A program made the translations under genes and the position numbers. From assembly GCA_029548715.1 (NCBI GenBank), contig JAKPMW010000382.1, positions 1-10,298 on the forward strand: 10,298 bases of DNA, written 5' to 3'. The DNA is from Spirochaetota bacterium (lineage in GTDB: Bacteria; Spirochaetota; JAGLSM01; JAKPMW01). The first letter of the stretch is position 1. Every line of letters begins with the position of its first letter. Below the pieces are notes generated by a model. That model did not search any database, was not told the DNA's origin, and worked only from the letters and a program-made list of their open reading frames with translations. Of the stretch, positions 1-6,579 are shown piece by piece.

Positions 1-1184
1 TACCAGGCGACCTGCCCCGTCGCTGTCGTGTCCGAATAGTCCGCCGTCGCCCCGGATGCGTAGTTATAGGGTGTCCAGCTTGTACCATCTTTATAGCTCG
101 CAGCATACTGCCACTCACCCTCGGTTGGCAGGCGATAGCCATCCGCATCCCATTTGAGGTACGGATTATCAAAACTTCCCGCCGTTGTATTGACGCTGCT
201 GGCATAGCTGCCATCTTGACTATTCTTGATCGGTGTCGTATAGCCGCTATCGCTGCAATACACTGGCGTCTTCCCTTCCATCTGGCTATAAGCATTGCAC
301 CAGACAATCGCATCCCGCCAGTTGATCGTTGTCACCGGCTCAAACTTGGCTGTCGTTGGAGCGGCCCCGGCTGTTCCGTCATGGCCTTCTTTCCCTGCAT
401 TGGCAAAGAGATACCCATGGGTCAATGCCCATTCATATACGGTATTCCATAACTCGTACGTCACCTCGTACTTGCCCATCTTGAACCCGGTGATCGTATG
501 CTCGAATGTGTTCCCGCTTGTTGGCACCTGTGAAAATGTGCCGCCGGGGATAGTGGCCATATCCCGATATGAAACTGAGGAGAAATCGTGCAGATACCTG
601 TACGCAACCACATTTTTTGGTGACCCGCTGATCACATAACCTGTCGGATTTGCGATCGCAACCGATATCGTCTCACCATTCCCAACCATAATATCCGAAA
701 CAGTCAGCGCCCTCGTTGTGCCTGTTCCGCTCAAGCTGCCTTTGGTCGCACCTGTCACCGTGATGTCCCCGATGGCCAGTCCGACCGGTTCGACGTCAAA
801 GGTCAACGTCAACTCTGTGGTCGTGACAGTACCGGAGCTGCCATTGGCAGTAAGACCGCTGAAGCTGACAGAAACCGGAGCACTGCTGCTTGAAACGACA
901 CTACTTGAAATCGCACTACTTGAAGCAAGCTGGCTACTACTTGCAGCATTACTTGAAGTGGCACTACTCGACACCGCGCTCCCGCTGGAGAGTGCTTCGC
1001 TGCTTGATGCGGCACTACCCGAAATGGTACTACTCGACATCGCACTCCCGCTGGAGAGTGCTTCGCTGCTTGATGCGTCAGAACTGCTACTGGATGTCAC
1101 AATCACTGCCTCATCATCCCCGCAGGCCACCAGTGTGAATGCCACCAGCAAAACGAACAACACGCCAACTATCCTGATCTTCAT
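1..1184 (-). CDS. Secreted lipoprotein with Ser-rich linker, Ig-like repeat and FGE/SUMF1-like domain (C-terminus outside window)
   Basis: This frame is open from an ATG at 1184-1182 to the window edge: 394 complete codons, C-terminus missing. Residues 1-21 form a lipoprotein signal (MKIRIVG, hydrophobic core, lipobox LVAC with Cys21). Residues 28-102 are a Ser-rich, low-complexity linker. Residues about 103-197 look like the Ig-like repeat seen in Treponema/Spirochaeta surface proteins (ANGSSGTVTTTELTLTFD, then GDITVTGATKGSLSGTGTTR). From about 208 on is a formylglycine-generating-enzyme-like domain (PF03781 type): IPGGTF, MGKYEVTYELW, PVTTINWRDAIVWCNAYS, then GYRLPTEGEWQYAA. The C-terminal part, which would carry the GNVWEW motif and any catalytic Cys, is off the window, so enzyme activity cannot be judged; many bacterial members have no proven FGE role. 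A GGGGG run just before the ATG may serve as ribosome binding site. It is probably anchored to a membrane and exposed outside the cytoplasm. Family call is firm; function is not known. Confidence 0.9.
   Translation of the reverse strand, partial: MKIRIVGVLFVLLVAFTLVACGDDEAVIVTSSSSSDASSSEALSSGSAMSSSTISGSAASSSEALSSGSAVSSSATSSNAASSSQLASSSAISSSVVSSSSAPVSVSFSGLTANGSSGTVTTTELTLTFDVEPVGLAIGDITVTGATKGSLSGTGTTRALTVSDIMVGNGETISVAIANPTGYVISGSPKNVVAYRYLHDFSSVSYRDMATIPGGTFSQVPTSGNTFEHTITGFKMGKYEVTYELWNTVYEWALTHGYLFANAGKEGHDGTAGAAPTTAKFEPVTTINWRDAIVWCNAYSQMEGKTPVYCSDSGYTTPIKNSQDGSYASSVNTTAGSFDNPYLKWDADGYRLPTEGEWQYAASYKDGTSWTPYNYASGATADYSDTTATGQVAW
964..1077. repeat. Two 48-bp direct repeats, 66-bp period, in the Ser-rich linker
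   Basis: Positions 964-1011 and 1030-1077 are 48-bp copies that differ at only two bases. They lie 66 bp (22 codons) apart, so a gain or loss of one unit keeps the lipoprotein frame. They encode the repeated Ser/Ala peptide around ASSSEALSSGSA. Shorter, more degenerate SSS-coding units continue to about 890. The low divergence suggests recent duplication by slippage or recombination. Confidence 0.85.
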
Positions 1185-1334
1185 TTGCCCCCATATATTT
1201 TGTATTCCCTATGCCACAAGCATCTCAGACCGCAGTCGAAAATTTTTATACCCAGATACCGCAGGCAGATAATATTGGTCACATATCGCCCCGGGTCGAG
1301 CATATCTCGCTGTATATTTTACACAAAAATGCAA

Positions 1335-1350
1335 TTGTATAATTCTACAA
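1335..1350. promoter_or_regulatory. Imperfect 16-bp palindrome, candidate operator
   Basis: TTGTATAATTCTACAA reads as its own reverse complement at 14 of 16 positions, centred on AATT, in an AT-rich stretch that contrasts with the GC-rich genes. It lies about 150 bp upstream of the lipoprotein start and downstream of the MNT-HEPN remnant. It also contains a TATAAT hexamer on the plus strand, but I see no good -35 partner at normal spacing. It could bind a dimeric repressor of the lipoprotein gene, or be chance in AT-rich DNA. Confidence 0.3.
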
Positions 1351-1402
1351 GGTGATAGAGCGCTTGTCCACTGGAAAACAGGCGTCGAACCATGACCCAA
1401 CA

Positions 1403-1616
1403 TCACCCAATCCACTTCCCCACCCAGTCGACAAAAACACCCGCAATCTCACACGCATCCCGATACTGCTCCTCCCAAGTCGCTTCATAATTCCCGGGAT
1501 ACCGATTGTTCACCGCGTAGATCGATAACAACGCAAAGATCAATATCGCTCCGCTCGCTCTCTTCGTCCCGGGCTCGCGAACCAAACAGCAAAATCTGCA
1601 GTGGAGCAGATAGTCT
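1403..1616 (-). pseudogene. Fused remnant of an MNT nucleotidyltransferase / HEPN toxin-antitoxin pair
   Basis: On the minus strand, 1604-1521 translates to a peptide with ILLFGSRARDEESERSDID and then LCVVID. This is the GSX10DXD active-site motif of minimal nucleotidyltransferases (MntA-type antitoxins). One base later and in another frame, 1519-1406 translates to YAVNNRYPGNYEATWEEQY, then DACEIAGVFVDW, ending at TGA 1405-1403; this matches the usual C-terminal end of HEPN (HepT-type) toxins. The rest of MNT and most of HEPN, including its RX4-6H RNase motif, are missing. A TAG at 1622-1620 blocks the MNT frame upstream and no start codon is evident. The simplest reading is one internal deletion that joined the front of mntA to the back of hepT out of frame, leaving a dead scar. 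Intact pairs act as type VII toxin-antitoxin modules in which MNT modifies HEPN. I recognised the motifs by eye; no alignment was run. Confidence 0.72.
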
Positions 1617-2017
1617 TGACTACAATTTCTCGACCACGGACCAAAGGGTTGAAAGCTGGGGGGATTGCAACCCTTTCCGGGATTCCCCGCACTTGCAACC
1701 AGCACTTGCGTGTCCATGATTGCTTCCATTGCCACCAGAGGATGCAGCGCAGTTTTCTGCGCACACATCCGTCATCGAAAACTTCCCGGAGCTGCCGGCA
1801 TTGCTGTTCATCAGCAGACAGTGTACACTCTTTCAATGCCGCTCCTGACAGGATCCCTTCTTTCGCGGCAAGTCAGTTGCCACAGTGCTGGCCGATATCA
1901 ATGCCGGCAAAGGGCTCTTCGAAATTACCGAGACAGTGCATCTGCCAAAGACACAGGCGCGTTTTCCCCTGATGGACACCTTCTCCTTTATCGAGCCAGC
2001 CGAGAGCATTTGCACAA
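1617..2017. other. Gene-poor, decayed stretch
   Basis: No frame here gives a recognisable intact protein. The left part (to about 1845) has several overlapping open frames on both strands with Cys/His/Ser-rich, non-protein-like content. From 1849, after the TGA at 1846-1848, plus-strand frame 1 looks coding: RGKSVATVLADINAGKGLF, then EITETVHLPKTQARFPLMD, to about AESICTNG at 2020. This stretch may belong to the gene starting at 2018, separated from it by one frameshift. Confidence 0.4.
1643..1676. repeat. Inverted repeat, 9-bp perfect arms, 16-nt loop
   Basis: AAAGGGTTG (1643-1651) and CAACCCTTT (1668-1676) are perfect reverse complements around a G-rich loop. The hairpin lies just upstream of the MNT remnant on the minus strand. 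Neither side has a T-tract, so it is a poor intrinsic terminator. Only one copy is present here, so it is not a CRISPR array. Confidence 0.4.
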
Positions 2018-3148
2018 ATGGGTGTCCGCGATGCCCACCGGGGCAGCCAGGGGAAAGAATTCGCCTTGGGAGGCAGCGTCGAACTGGGGTACAAGCTGTA
2101 TCTCTTTGGTGTCGATGTCATCTACCGCGAGCTTTCGCCAATCGTCAACATGAATTACGGCTTCGATTTTGTGCCGCCGCATGGCCAAAACACGTTCTCC
2201 CGTGTCGTGGAAATTCCACGCTCTGTCACCCGCACCGGCCTCGATTTTGCGGGAATATCGGGAGGGCTCTCGCTGGGATTCCGCCTTGATCTGCAGGGAG
2301 AGGCAGCACTGGATGCACGCTGGGAAATGGACGGCATCGCCGCTGACTTCGTCCCCCTCGCCCTGCCCAATGCTTCACCACGCTCCCTCGCCGCGACCCT
2401 CCCGGCATTCGATAACCGCAATATGCAGCCGGGGCAGACCATCAGCCGGGCATACCGCATCGATTTGAGAAACCCCCGCTACATCCTCAGCGGAACCATC
2501 ACCCCCTGCGCCAGAATCGGGGTCACAATCGACCTGCCGCTATTCAACGGCTCTTTCAACACACCCTGGGTTAACATCAACGCCCTTCGTGTCTCTCTGG
2601 GGAGACACACACTGGGAACACACCGCGGCACAGCAGCCTTGCACTCGGAACAGATCGGCACCAAAACATTTACCCGTGAAAACACCGCCTCTGTGTCACT
2701 TGCCGGCAGGGTGCGCCTCGAACTGCGCCGCCCAGAAAATCCACGCTACATCAGCCTTGGGGCGGCACCGCAGCGGCTGTTGATCTCCACCAATGAATCC
2801 AGGCACAGCTTTGAGCTGAGCTATATTGATCCTGCCATGGCATCGGCGGCGGACAGCGTGCCGCGCTACGTCGTTTTATATAGCCCGCTCATCTCCCGCT
2901 ATCTCAGGGCCGGAATCGGAGCGCAGTCCGTCGTTGGTGCCGGTGATCGCAGCGCACCGCCGGGACAAGGCTGGCAAAGACAGCGCGACTGGGAGGTCTT
3001 CCAGATTGTGCAGGTCTCTGACGGGTATGTGCTGCGAAGCGTGGTCAACAACAATACCGGCTACCCGCGCCTGGTGGACGGGCAGATCCGGGCCGACGAA
3101 CCGACCCGCAGCAGGGCACAGGTTTTCAGGGTGCTGCCGGCGCAGTAA
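2018..3148 (+). CDS. Hypothetical beta-rich protein with C-terminal fascin/ricin-like beta-trefoil segment; possibly 5'-truncated
   Basis: The frame is open for 376 residues from ATG 2018 to TAA 3146-3148. I do not recognise the family of the first 270 residues, which are rich in alternating hydrophobic, strand-like stretches (VELGYKLYLFGVDVIY near 21-36; GLSLGFRLDLQGEAALDARW near 83-102). Residues about 284-330 and 335-373 look like two lobes of a fascin- or ricin-like beta-trefoil: YVVLYSPLISRYLRAG, WEVFQIV, GYVLRSVVNNNTGYPRLVDG, then QVFRVLP. This fold usually binds carbohydrate or protein. No signal peptide is visible from this start and no clear Shine-Dalgarno precedes it. Coding-like sequence continues upstream in another frame (1849-2020), so the real gene may begin earlier and carry a +1 frameshift near 2018-2022, or may be a truncated remnant. 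It converges on the kinase gene. Confidence 0.6.
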   Translation: MGVRDAHRGSQGKEFALGGSVELGYKLYLFGVDVIYRELSPIVNMNYGFDFVPPHGQNTFSRVVEIPRSVTRTGLDFAGISGGLSLGFRLDLQGEAALDARWEMDGIAADFVPLALPNASPRSLAATLPAFDNRNMQPGQTISRAYRIDLRNPRYILSGTITPCARIGVTIDLPLFNGSFNTPWVNINALRVSLGRHTLGTHRGTAALHSEQIGTKTFTRENTASVSLAGRVRLELRRPENPRYISLGAAPQRLLISTNESRHSFELSYIDPAMASAADSVPRYVVLYSPLISRYLRAGIGAQSVVGAGDRSAPPGQGWQRQRDWEVFQIVQVSDGYVLRSVVNNNTGYPRLVDGQIRADEPTRSRAQVFRVLPAQ

Positions 3149-3156
3149 GCGTGAAT

Positions 3157-3214
3157 GTACTCCGGGAGTATCATATATAATATTGCAATACACTACGCGA
3201 TACTCCCGGAGTAC
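3157..3214. promoter_or_regulatory. Nested inverted repeat: perfect 16-bp arms that are themselves palindromic
   Basis: GTACTCCGGGAGTATC (3157-3172) and GATACTCCCGGAGTAC (3199-3214) are perfect reverse complements, 26 nt apart. Each arm contains the 13-bp near-palindrome TACTCC-N-GGAGTA, so a dimeric protein could bind each arm: two equal operators in opposite orientation. The spacer is AT-rich, with a -10-like TATAAT (3176-3181) and the palindrome TATTGCAATA (3181-3190). GGAG (3208-3211) lies 4 nt before an ATG at 3216, as in an autoregulated leader, but the frame from there soon runs antisense into the kinase gene. No T-tract follows on either strand, so it is not a standard intrinsic terminator, although the stem could still help end the two convergent transcripts. 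Confidence 0.6.
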
Positions 3215-3266
3215 CATGACTGATGCTTTCGCGTTTCGGTACCTGCAATCACGACGAAGACCGGGC

Positions 3267-5612
3267 TCAACCCATCCTGCCCGCAAGGACCGCATGAATC
3301 TTGCGACCCAGCTCGTCAAGCTTGAAAGGCTTTTGCAAAAAATGGACGCCCTCATCCAGCACCCCCTGGTGCGCGATCACATTGGCCGTATACCCTGACA
3401 TGAACAGGCAGACCACCCCGGGGCAATGTGAGGACAACTGCAGTGCCAGTTCCCGCCCGTTCATCCCCGGCATGACCACGTCGGTGAGAAGCATGTCAAC
3501 CTGGCAATTGATCTCCCGGATAATCCTGAGTGCTTCAGCCGGGCTTGCAGCCCGAAAGACCGTATGCCCCAGATTTTCGAGCATCAACCCCGTTACCCTG
3601 AGATTTTCGGGAGAATCTTCAACAAGCAGAATCCGGGCCTGTCCGGTATAAACAGTATCGCGAGGCTGATCCCCTCCGGCTTCACCCGTCACGTCGTAGC
3701 GCGGAAGGTACATCCTGACAGTCGTTCCCTGTCCAGGCTCGCTGTATACATTGATGAACCCGTGGTTTTGCCGGATAATCCCGTAGACGGTAGCCAACCC
3801 CAGTCCGGTCCCCTTACCCATCTCCTTGGTTGTAAAAAACGGCTCAAATATTTTTTCGAGCAGATCCTTTTCCATCCCGCAACCGGTATCGCTGACCGCA
3901 AGCATGACATACTCGCCAGGCAATGCCCCCTCATGAGCCGCGCAGTACTCGTCATCGAAATTCCGGGATCCGGTCTCGATGCTGATTCGTCCGGTATCTG
4001 CAATGGCGTCCCGCGCATTGACACAGAGATTGGCCAGAAGCTGGTCAATCTGTGACGGATCCAGCAAGACCATGGTGGAAGTCTGGCACGGCAACCATTC
4101 GAGCTCGATGTTTTCACCGATGATGCGCTTGAGCATCCTGAGCATGCTCGTCACGGCCTGGTTGAGCTCCACTGCCTGTGGAACTACAGTCTGTCTTCTC
4201 GCAAAGGCCAGCAACTGGCGTGTCAGGTCGGCCGAATGTTCCGCAGCAGTCTTGATGCCCTGCAGGTCTGCATACAAGGGCTCCCCCGGTTTGACCCCTT
4301 CAAGAGCCAGTTCGGCATGTCCGAGAATCACACCCAGCATGTTGTTGAAATCATGAGCCACACCCCCCGCCAGCCGACCAATCGAATCCATCCTCTGGGC
4401 CTGCAACAACTGGCCCTGCAGACGCTCCTGGGCCTCTTCGGCCAGCTTGCGATCCGTGATATCCTGCTGCATCCCGCGCACGCCGACTGGTTTCCCGTCC
4501 CGGTACACGATACTCCCGATTGCACGCACCCAGCGAAGATTGCCCTTTGCCGTGACAAGCCGGGCCTCAAAATCAAAATCATTCCCGTGCTCGAGAGCAT
4601 GCCGGACGGCCGCCTCGACTCTCTCCCGGTCATCCTGATGATAAAACAGGATTGCATCAGCAACCGAGGGCGGGATGTCTGTTTCGAGTTCATAATTTCT
4701 GAATATTTCTTCCGTCCAGACCAGGGTATTCCCCTCAAGGTCAATCTCCCAGCCTCCGACCCTGGCGATACGTGAGGTCTCCTTCAGACGCTCTTCACTC
4801 TCCCGCAGAGCCGCCTCGGCCTGCCTGCGGGCTGTGATGTTTTCAAACGCCACACCCATCTGGTTTCCCGGCAGTGGAAAGGCCTTGACCGAAAATGCCG
4901 CAAGCGGAACTCTTTCATCCCCATAGACAACGTCGTCAAATTCATCGACCGTCTGGGTACGAACAACCCTGGCATACCGCTGGGGTACACCCTGCGACCT
5001 GAGTCCGGGAAAATTTTCGTCAAGCGTTTTTCCGACAATGCCCCCCGGAGACAACCCGGTCAGCAGCCCGACTGCCGGATTGGCATACACCATCCTGAGG
5101 GTCCGGTCATCCAGAGGATCCTCAAGATGATAGATATACAGCCCGGTCGGGATGTTCTCGACAATCAGTTGAGCCTTGCGCAGTTCCTCATCTCCGGCCC
5201 CGATCAGCGCATGCTTCCGGTGGAGGGCACAGGCAGCACGAACCGAGGCCAGCAGGCTTTCGCCCCTGCTTTCCGAGCTGACTACCCCGCAGGCAGCGAA
5301 ATCCGCCACCCTGCCTGCAAACGGATACTGGGCCGGATCAAGAACAAGCACAAGGGGAAGAGTGTTCAGCGCGGCAAGAGCGCGCGCAGTCCGGATACCC
5401 TCGGACTTCATCTCCCCGTCCGGATGAAAAAGGACCACGTCCAGCTCGGGCATGTCTCTGGCCAGCACAAGTGCGGCCTCCCCGGTGCCCGAAAGACAGA
5501 CGCGACAGCCCTGCCCGGCAAGCTCTTCCTGAACTGTGTCAGCAACCAGTCGATCATCATCAGCAAGAAGAACGGTCACACCCGCATCCCCCGTCTCCGG
5601 CATCGGACCCAA
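3267..5612 (-). CDS. Cytoplasmic hybrid sensor histidine kinase (pseudo-REC-PAS-PAS-HisKA-HATPase-REC)
   Basis: This is a 781-residue hybrid kinase with no transmembrane segment, so it probably senses a cytoplasmic signal. Residues about 12-130 form a receiver-like domain that keeps the acidic cluster (D18-D20) but has His63 (VVLFHP) at the expected phospho-Asp site and Ser112 at the conserved Lys site, so it probably cannot be phosphorylated. PAS 1 spans about 145-265 and PAS 2 (PAS_3-like, GGWEIDLEGNTLVW to DITDRK) about 280-390. HisKA holds the phospho-accepting His420 in GGVAHDFNN. The ATPase domain has the N-box NLCVNARDAI, the G1 box SDTGCGM, FEPFFTTK and GKGTGLGLATVYG. The C-terminal receiver (about 659-781) is complete, with Asp711 in LLTDVVMPGMNG, Ser739 and Lys761. 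Start: TTG at 5612 has AGGG 4 nt upstream; an ATG at 5603 is the alternative. It begins 122 bp downstream of the GHKL ATPase gene on the same strand. No output domain is fused, so its partner must be encoded elsewhere. Confidence 0.93.
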   Translation of the reverse strand: MGPMPETGDAGVTVLLADDDRLVADTVQEELAGQGCRVCLSGTGEAALVLARDMPELDVVLFHPDGEMKSEGIRTARALAALNTLPLVLVLDPAQYPFAGRVADFAACGVVSSESRGESLLASVRAACALHRKHALIGAGDEELRKAQLIVENIPTGLYIYHLEDPLDDRTLRMVYANPAVGLLTGLSPGGIVGKTLDENFPGLRSQGVPQRYARVVRTQTVDEFDDVVYGDERVPLAAFSVKAFPLPGNQMGVAFENITARRQAEAALRESEERLKETSRIARVGGWEIDLEGNTLVWTEEIFRNYELETDIPPSVADAILFYHQDDRERVEAAVRHALEHGNDFDFEARLVTAKGNLRWVRAIGSIVYRDGKPVGVRGMQQDITDRKLAEEAQERLQGQLLQAQRMDSIGRLAGGVAHDFNNMLGVILGHAELALEGVKPGEPLYADLQGIKTAAEHSADLTRQLLAFARRQTVVPQAVELNQAVTSMLRMLKRIIGENIELEWLPCQTSTMVLLDPSQIDQLLANLCVNARDAIADTGRISIETGSRNFDDEYCAAHEGALPGEYVMLAVSDTGCGMEKDLLEKIFEPFFTTKEMGKGTGLGLATVYGIIRQNHGFINVYSEPGQGTTVRMYLPRYDVTGEAGGDQPRDTVYTGQARILLVEDSPENLRVTGLMLENLGHTVFRAASPAEALRIIREINCQVDMLLTDVVMPGMNGRELALQLSSHCPGVVCLFMSGYTANVIAHQGVLDEGVHFLQKPFKLDELGRKIHAVLAGRMG

Positions 5613-5734
5613 TCCGCCCTGACACCTGTACCGTTGAGGGTATCAGGGTTTACACAGTTTTGCAATCCCTGCAAGATTATCCCGGATTCGTATAACGATA
5701 TTGCATTTTGGACAGGGGTGCTGCACTCTGCCCC

Positions 5735-6469
5735 TCAGCCGGTAACCGCCTCATCCTTCCACGGCCCGGGATTTTTGCCGCGCACACTGCGGAATTTTTC
5801 CGTAAAGGGGACTTCGATGCGGGCAATGGTCCGCCCGTCACAACTCCCGACCCTGAAGAGGGCCGGGTTGATGTTTTCTCCCCGCAACAGAAGGACGCTC
5901 AGGGCAAAGCCTATCCCCTCACCCTCGGTATCATCGCCATGCTCGAGATAAAATGAAACCAGATTGTCATAGCTCATGCCCTTGGCAAACTTTTCGCGGA
6001 TGCGCCGTTCGTCCTCGGGGGTAATCTCGATATTGTTGACGACCTCGATCCGCAGGCCATCCTCGCTGTGGGTGAAATAGATGCGCACATCAAGCCCGCG
6101 CCCCCTGGCGCGGCTGTACTGCTCGCGAATCCAGTCCTCGTTGAGATTTTTTTTGAAAAGGCTGATCCCCTTTTCATACTGGTCATGATTTGTGATATCA
6201 AAACCCTGCTCGTCGAAAAACACATTTTTGACGTTGGCCTTGACCGCATTGGCTACCAGTTCGCGCACACAGACGTAGAGGGTCTGCTGCATCCCGCCCC
6301 GGCCATACCGTTCAAGAACCGCCGAAAGGGCCAATCCGACCCCGCGCTCATTGGCATCTGTCACGTCGGGCAGAAGGAGAACCATGGGTGCGCCCTGGCC
6401 AGCCATCCCGTGGACTATTTCCCGCACCTCATCAGATTCCACAATCTCGATGATCTCATATTCACCCAC
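5735..6469 (-). CDS. Standalone GHKL (HATPase_c-like) ATP-binding protein
   Basis: This 244-residue protein has a histidine-kinase-like ATPase fold without HisKA or sensor domain. The N-box is RELVANAVKAN (Glu70, Asn74) and the G2-like box is GEGIGFAL (183-190), followed by ARIEVPF, the usual last strand of the fold. Where the G1 box DxGxG is expected there is VVNNIEIT (143-150), so Asn145/146 replaces the Asp and the glycines are absent. A charged insert (about 85-125, KGISLFKKNLNEDWIREQYS) separates the N-box from this site. The start is placed at GTG 6469 because AGGTGG (6480-6475) lies 5 nt upstream; the upstream in-frame GTG at 6478 would overlap that site. It could be an anti-sigma-like or partner-switching kinase, or an ATP-binding regulator acting with the kinase just downstream. 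The fold is clear; the role is inferred. Confidence 0.8.
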   Translation of the reverse strand: MGEYEIIEIVESDEVREIVHGMAGQGAPMVLLLPDVTDANERGVGLALSAVLERYGRGGMQQTLYVCVRELVANAVKANVKNVFFDEQGFDITNHDQYEKGISLFKKNLNEDWIREQYSRARGRGLDVRIYFTHSEDGLRIEVVNNIEITPEDERRIREKFAKGMSYDNLVSFYLEHGDDTEGEGIGFALSVLLLRGENINPALFRVGSCDGRTIARIEVPFTEKFRSVRGKNPGPWKDEAVTG

Positions 6470-6500
6470 GCCGCCCACCTGTCATCATTCGTGCTCTGTG

Positions 6501-6539
6501 CCTGCCCTGTGCAAGTATCCCATAATGACACAGGGCGGG
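6501..6539. promoter_or_regulatory. Inverted repeat overlapping the GHKL gene promoter
   Basis: CCTGCCCTGTG (6501-6511) and CACAGGGCGGG (6529-6539) pair over 11 bp with one mismatch (a G-U pair in one transcript), around a 17-nt spacer. The repeat lies between the RNase H stop and the GHKL start. The candidate -10 sits in its spacer and the -35 overlaps the right arm, as expected of a repressor or activator site. No T-tract follows, so a terminator role for the RNase H transcript is less likely. Confidence 0.5.
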
Positions 6540-6543
6540 TCAA
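6514..6543 (-). promoter_or_regulatory. Candidate sigma70-type promoter for the GHKL ATPase gene
   Basis: On the minus strand, TTGACC (6543-6538) and GATACT (6519-6514) are 18 bp apart and match the -35 and -10 consensus at 5 and 4 of 6 positions. The -10 is about 45 bp upstream of the GTG start at 6469. This suggests that the ATPase, and perhaps the kinase downstream, can be transcribed apart from the exported-protein/RNase H pair. Confidence 0.45.
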
Positions 6544-6579
6544 GAACCCTGTTTCTGAAAAACCGGCACACCACGCAGC

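Noticed and set aside
718..1272. 184-codon plus-strand frame rich in Leu/Ala
   Set aside because: It is the antisense shadow of the Ser-rich lipoprotein linker; the minus frame has a lipobox, an Ig-like repeat and FGE-like motifs.
1643..1676. CRISPR-like repeat (GTTGAAAG and GGATTGCAAC pieces)
   Set aside because: There is only one copy and no regularly spaced repeats nearby; it is better described as a single hairpin.
3157..3214. Intrinsic terminator for the convergent genes
   Set aside because: The stem is strong but the loop is 26 nt and no T-tract follows on either strand, so I did not label it a terminator.
5127..5951. 274-codon plus-strand frame
   Set aside because: It runs antisense across the 5' part of the kinase gene, the intergenic gap and the end of the GHKL gene; its composition is not protein-like.
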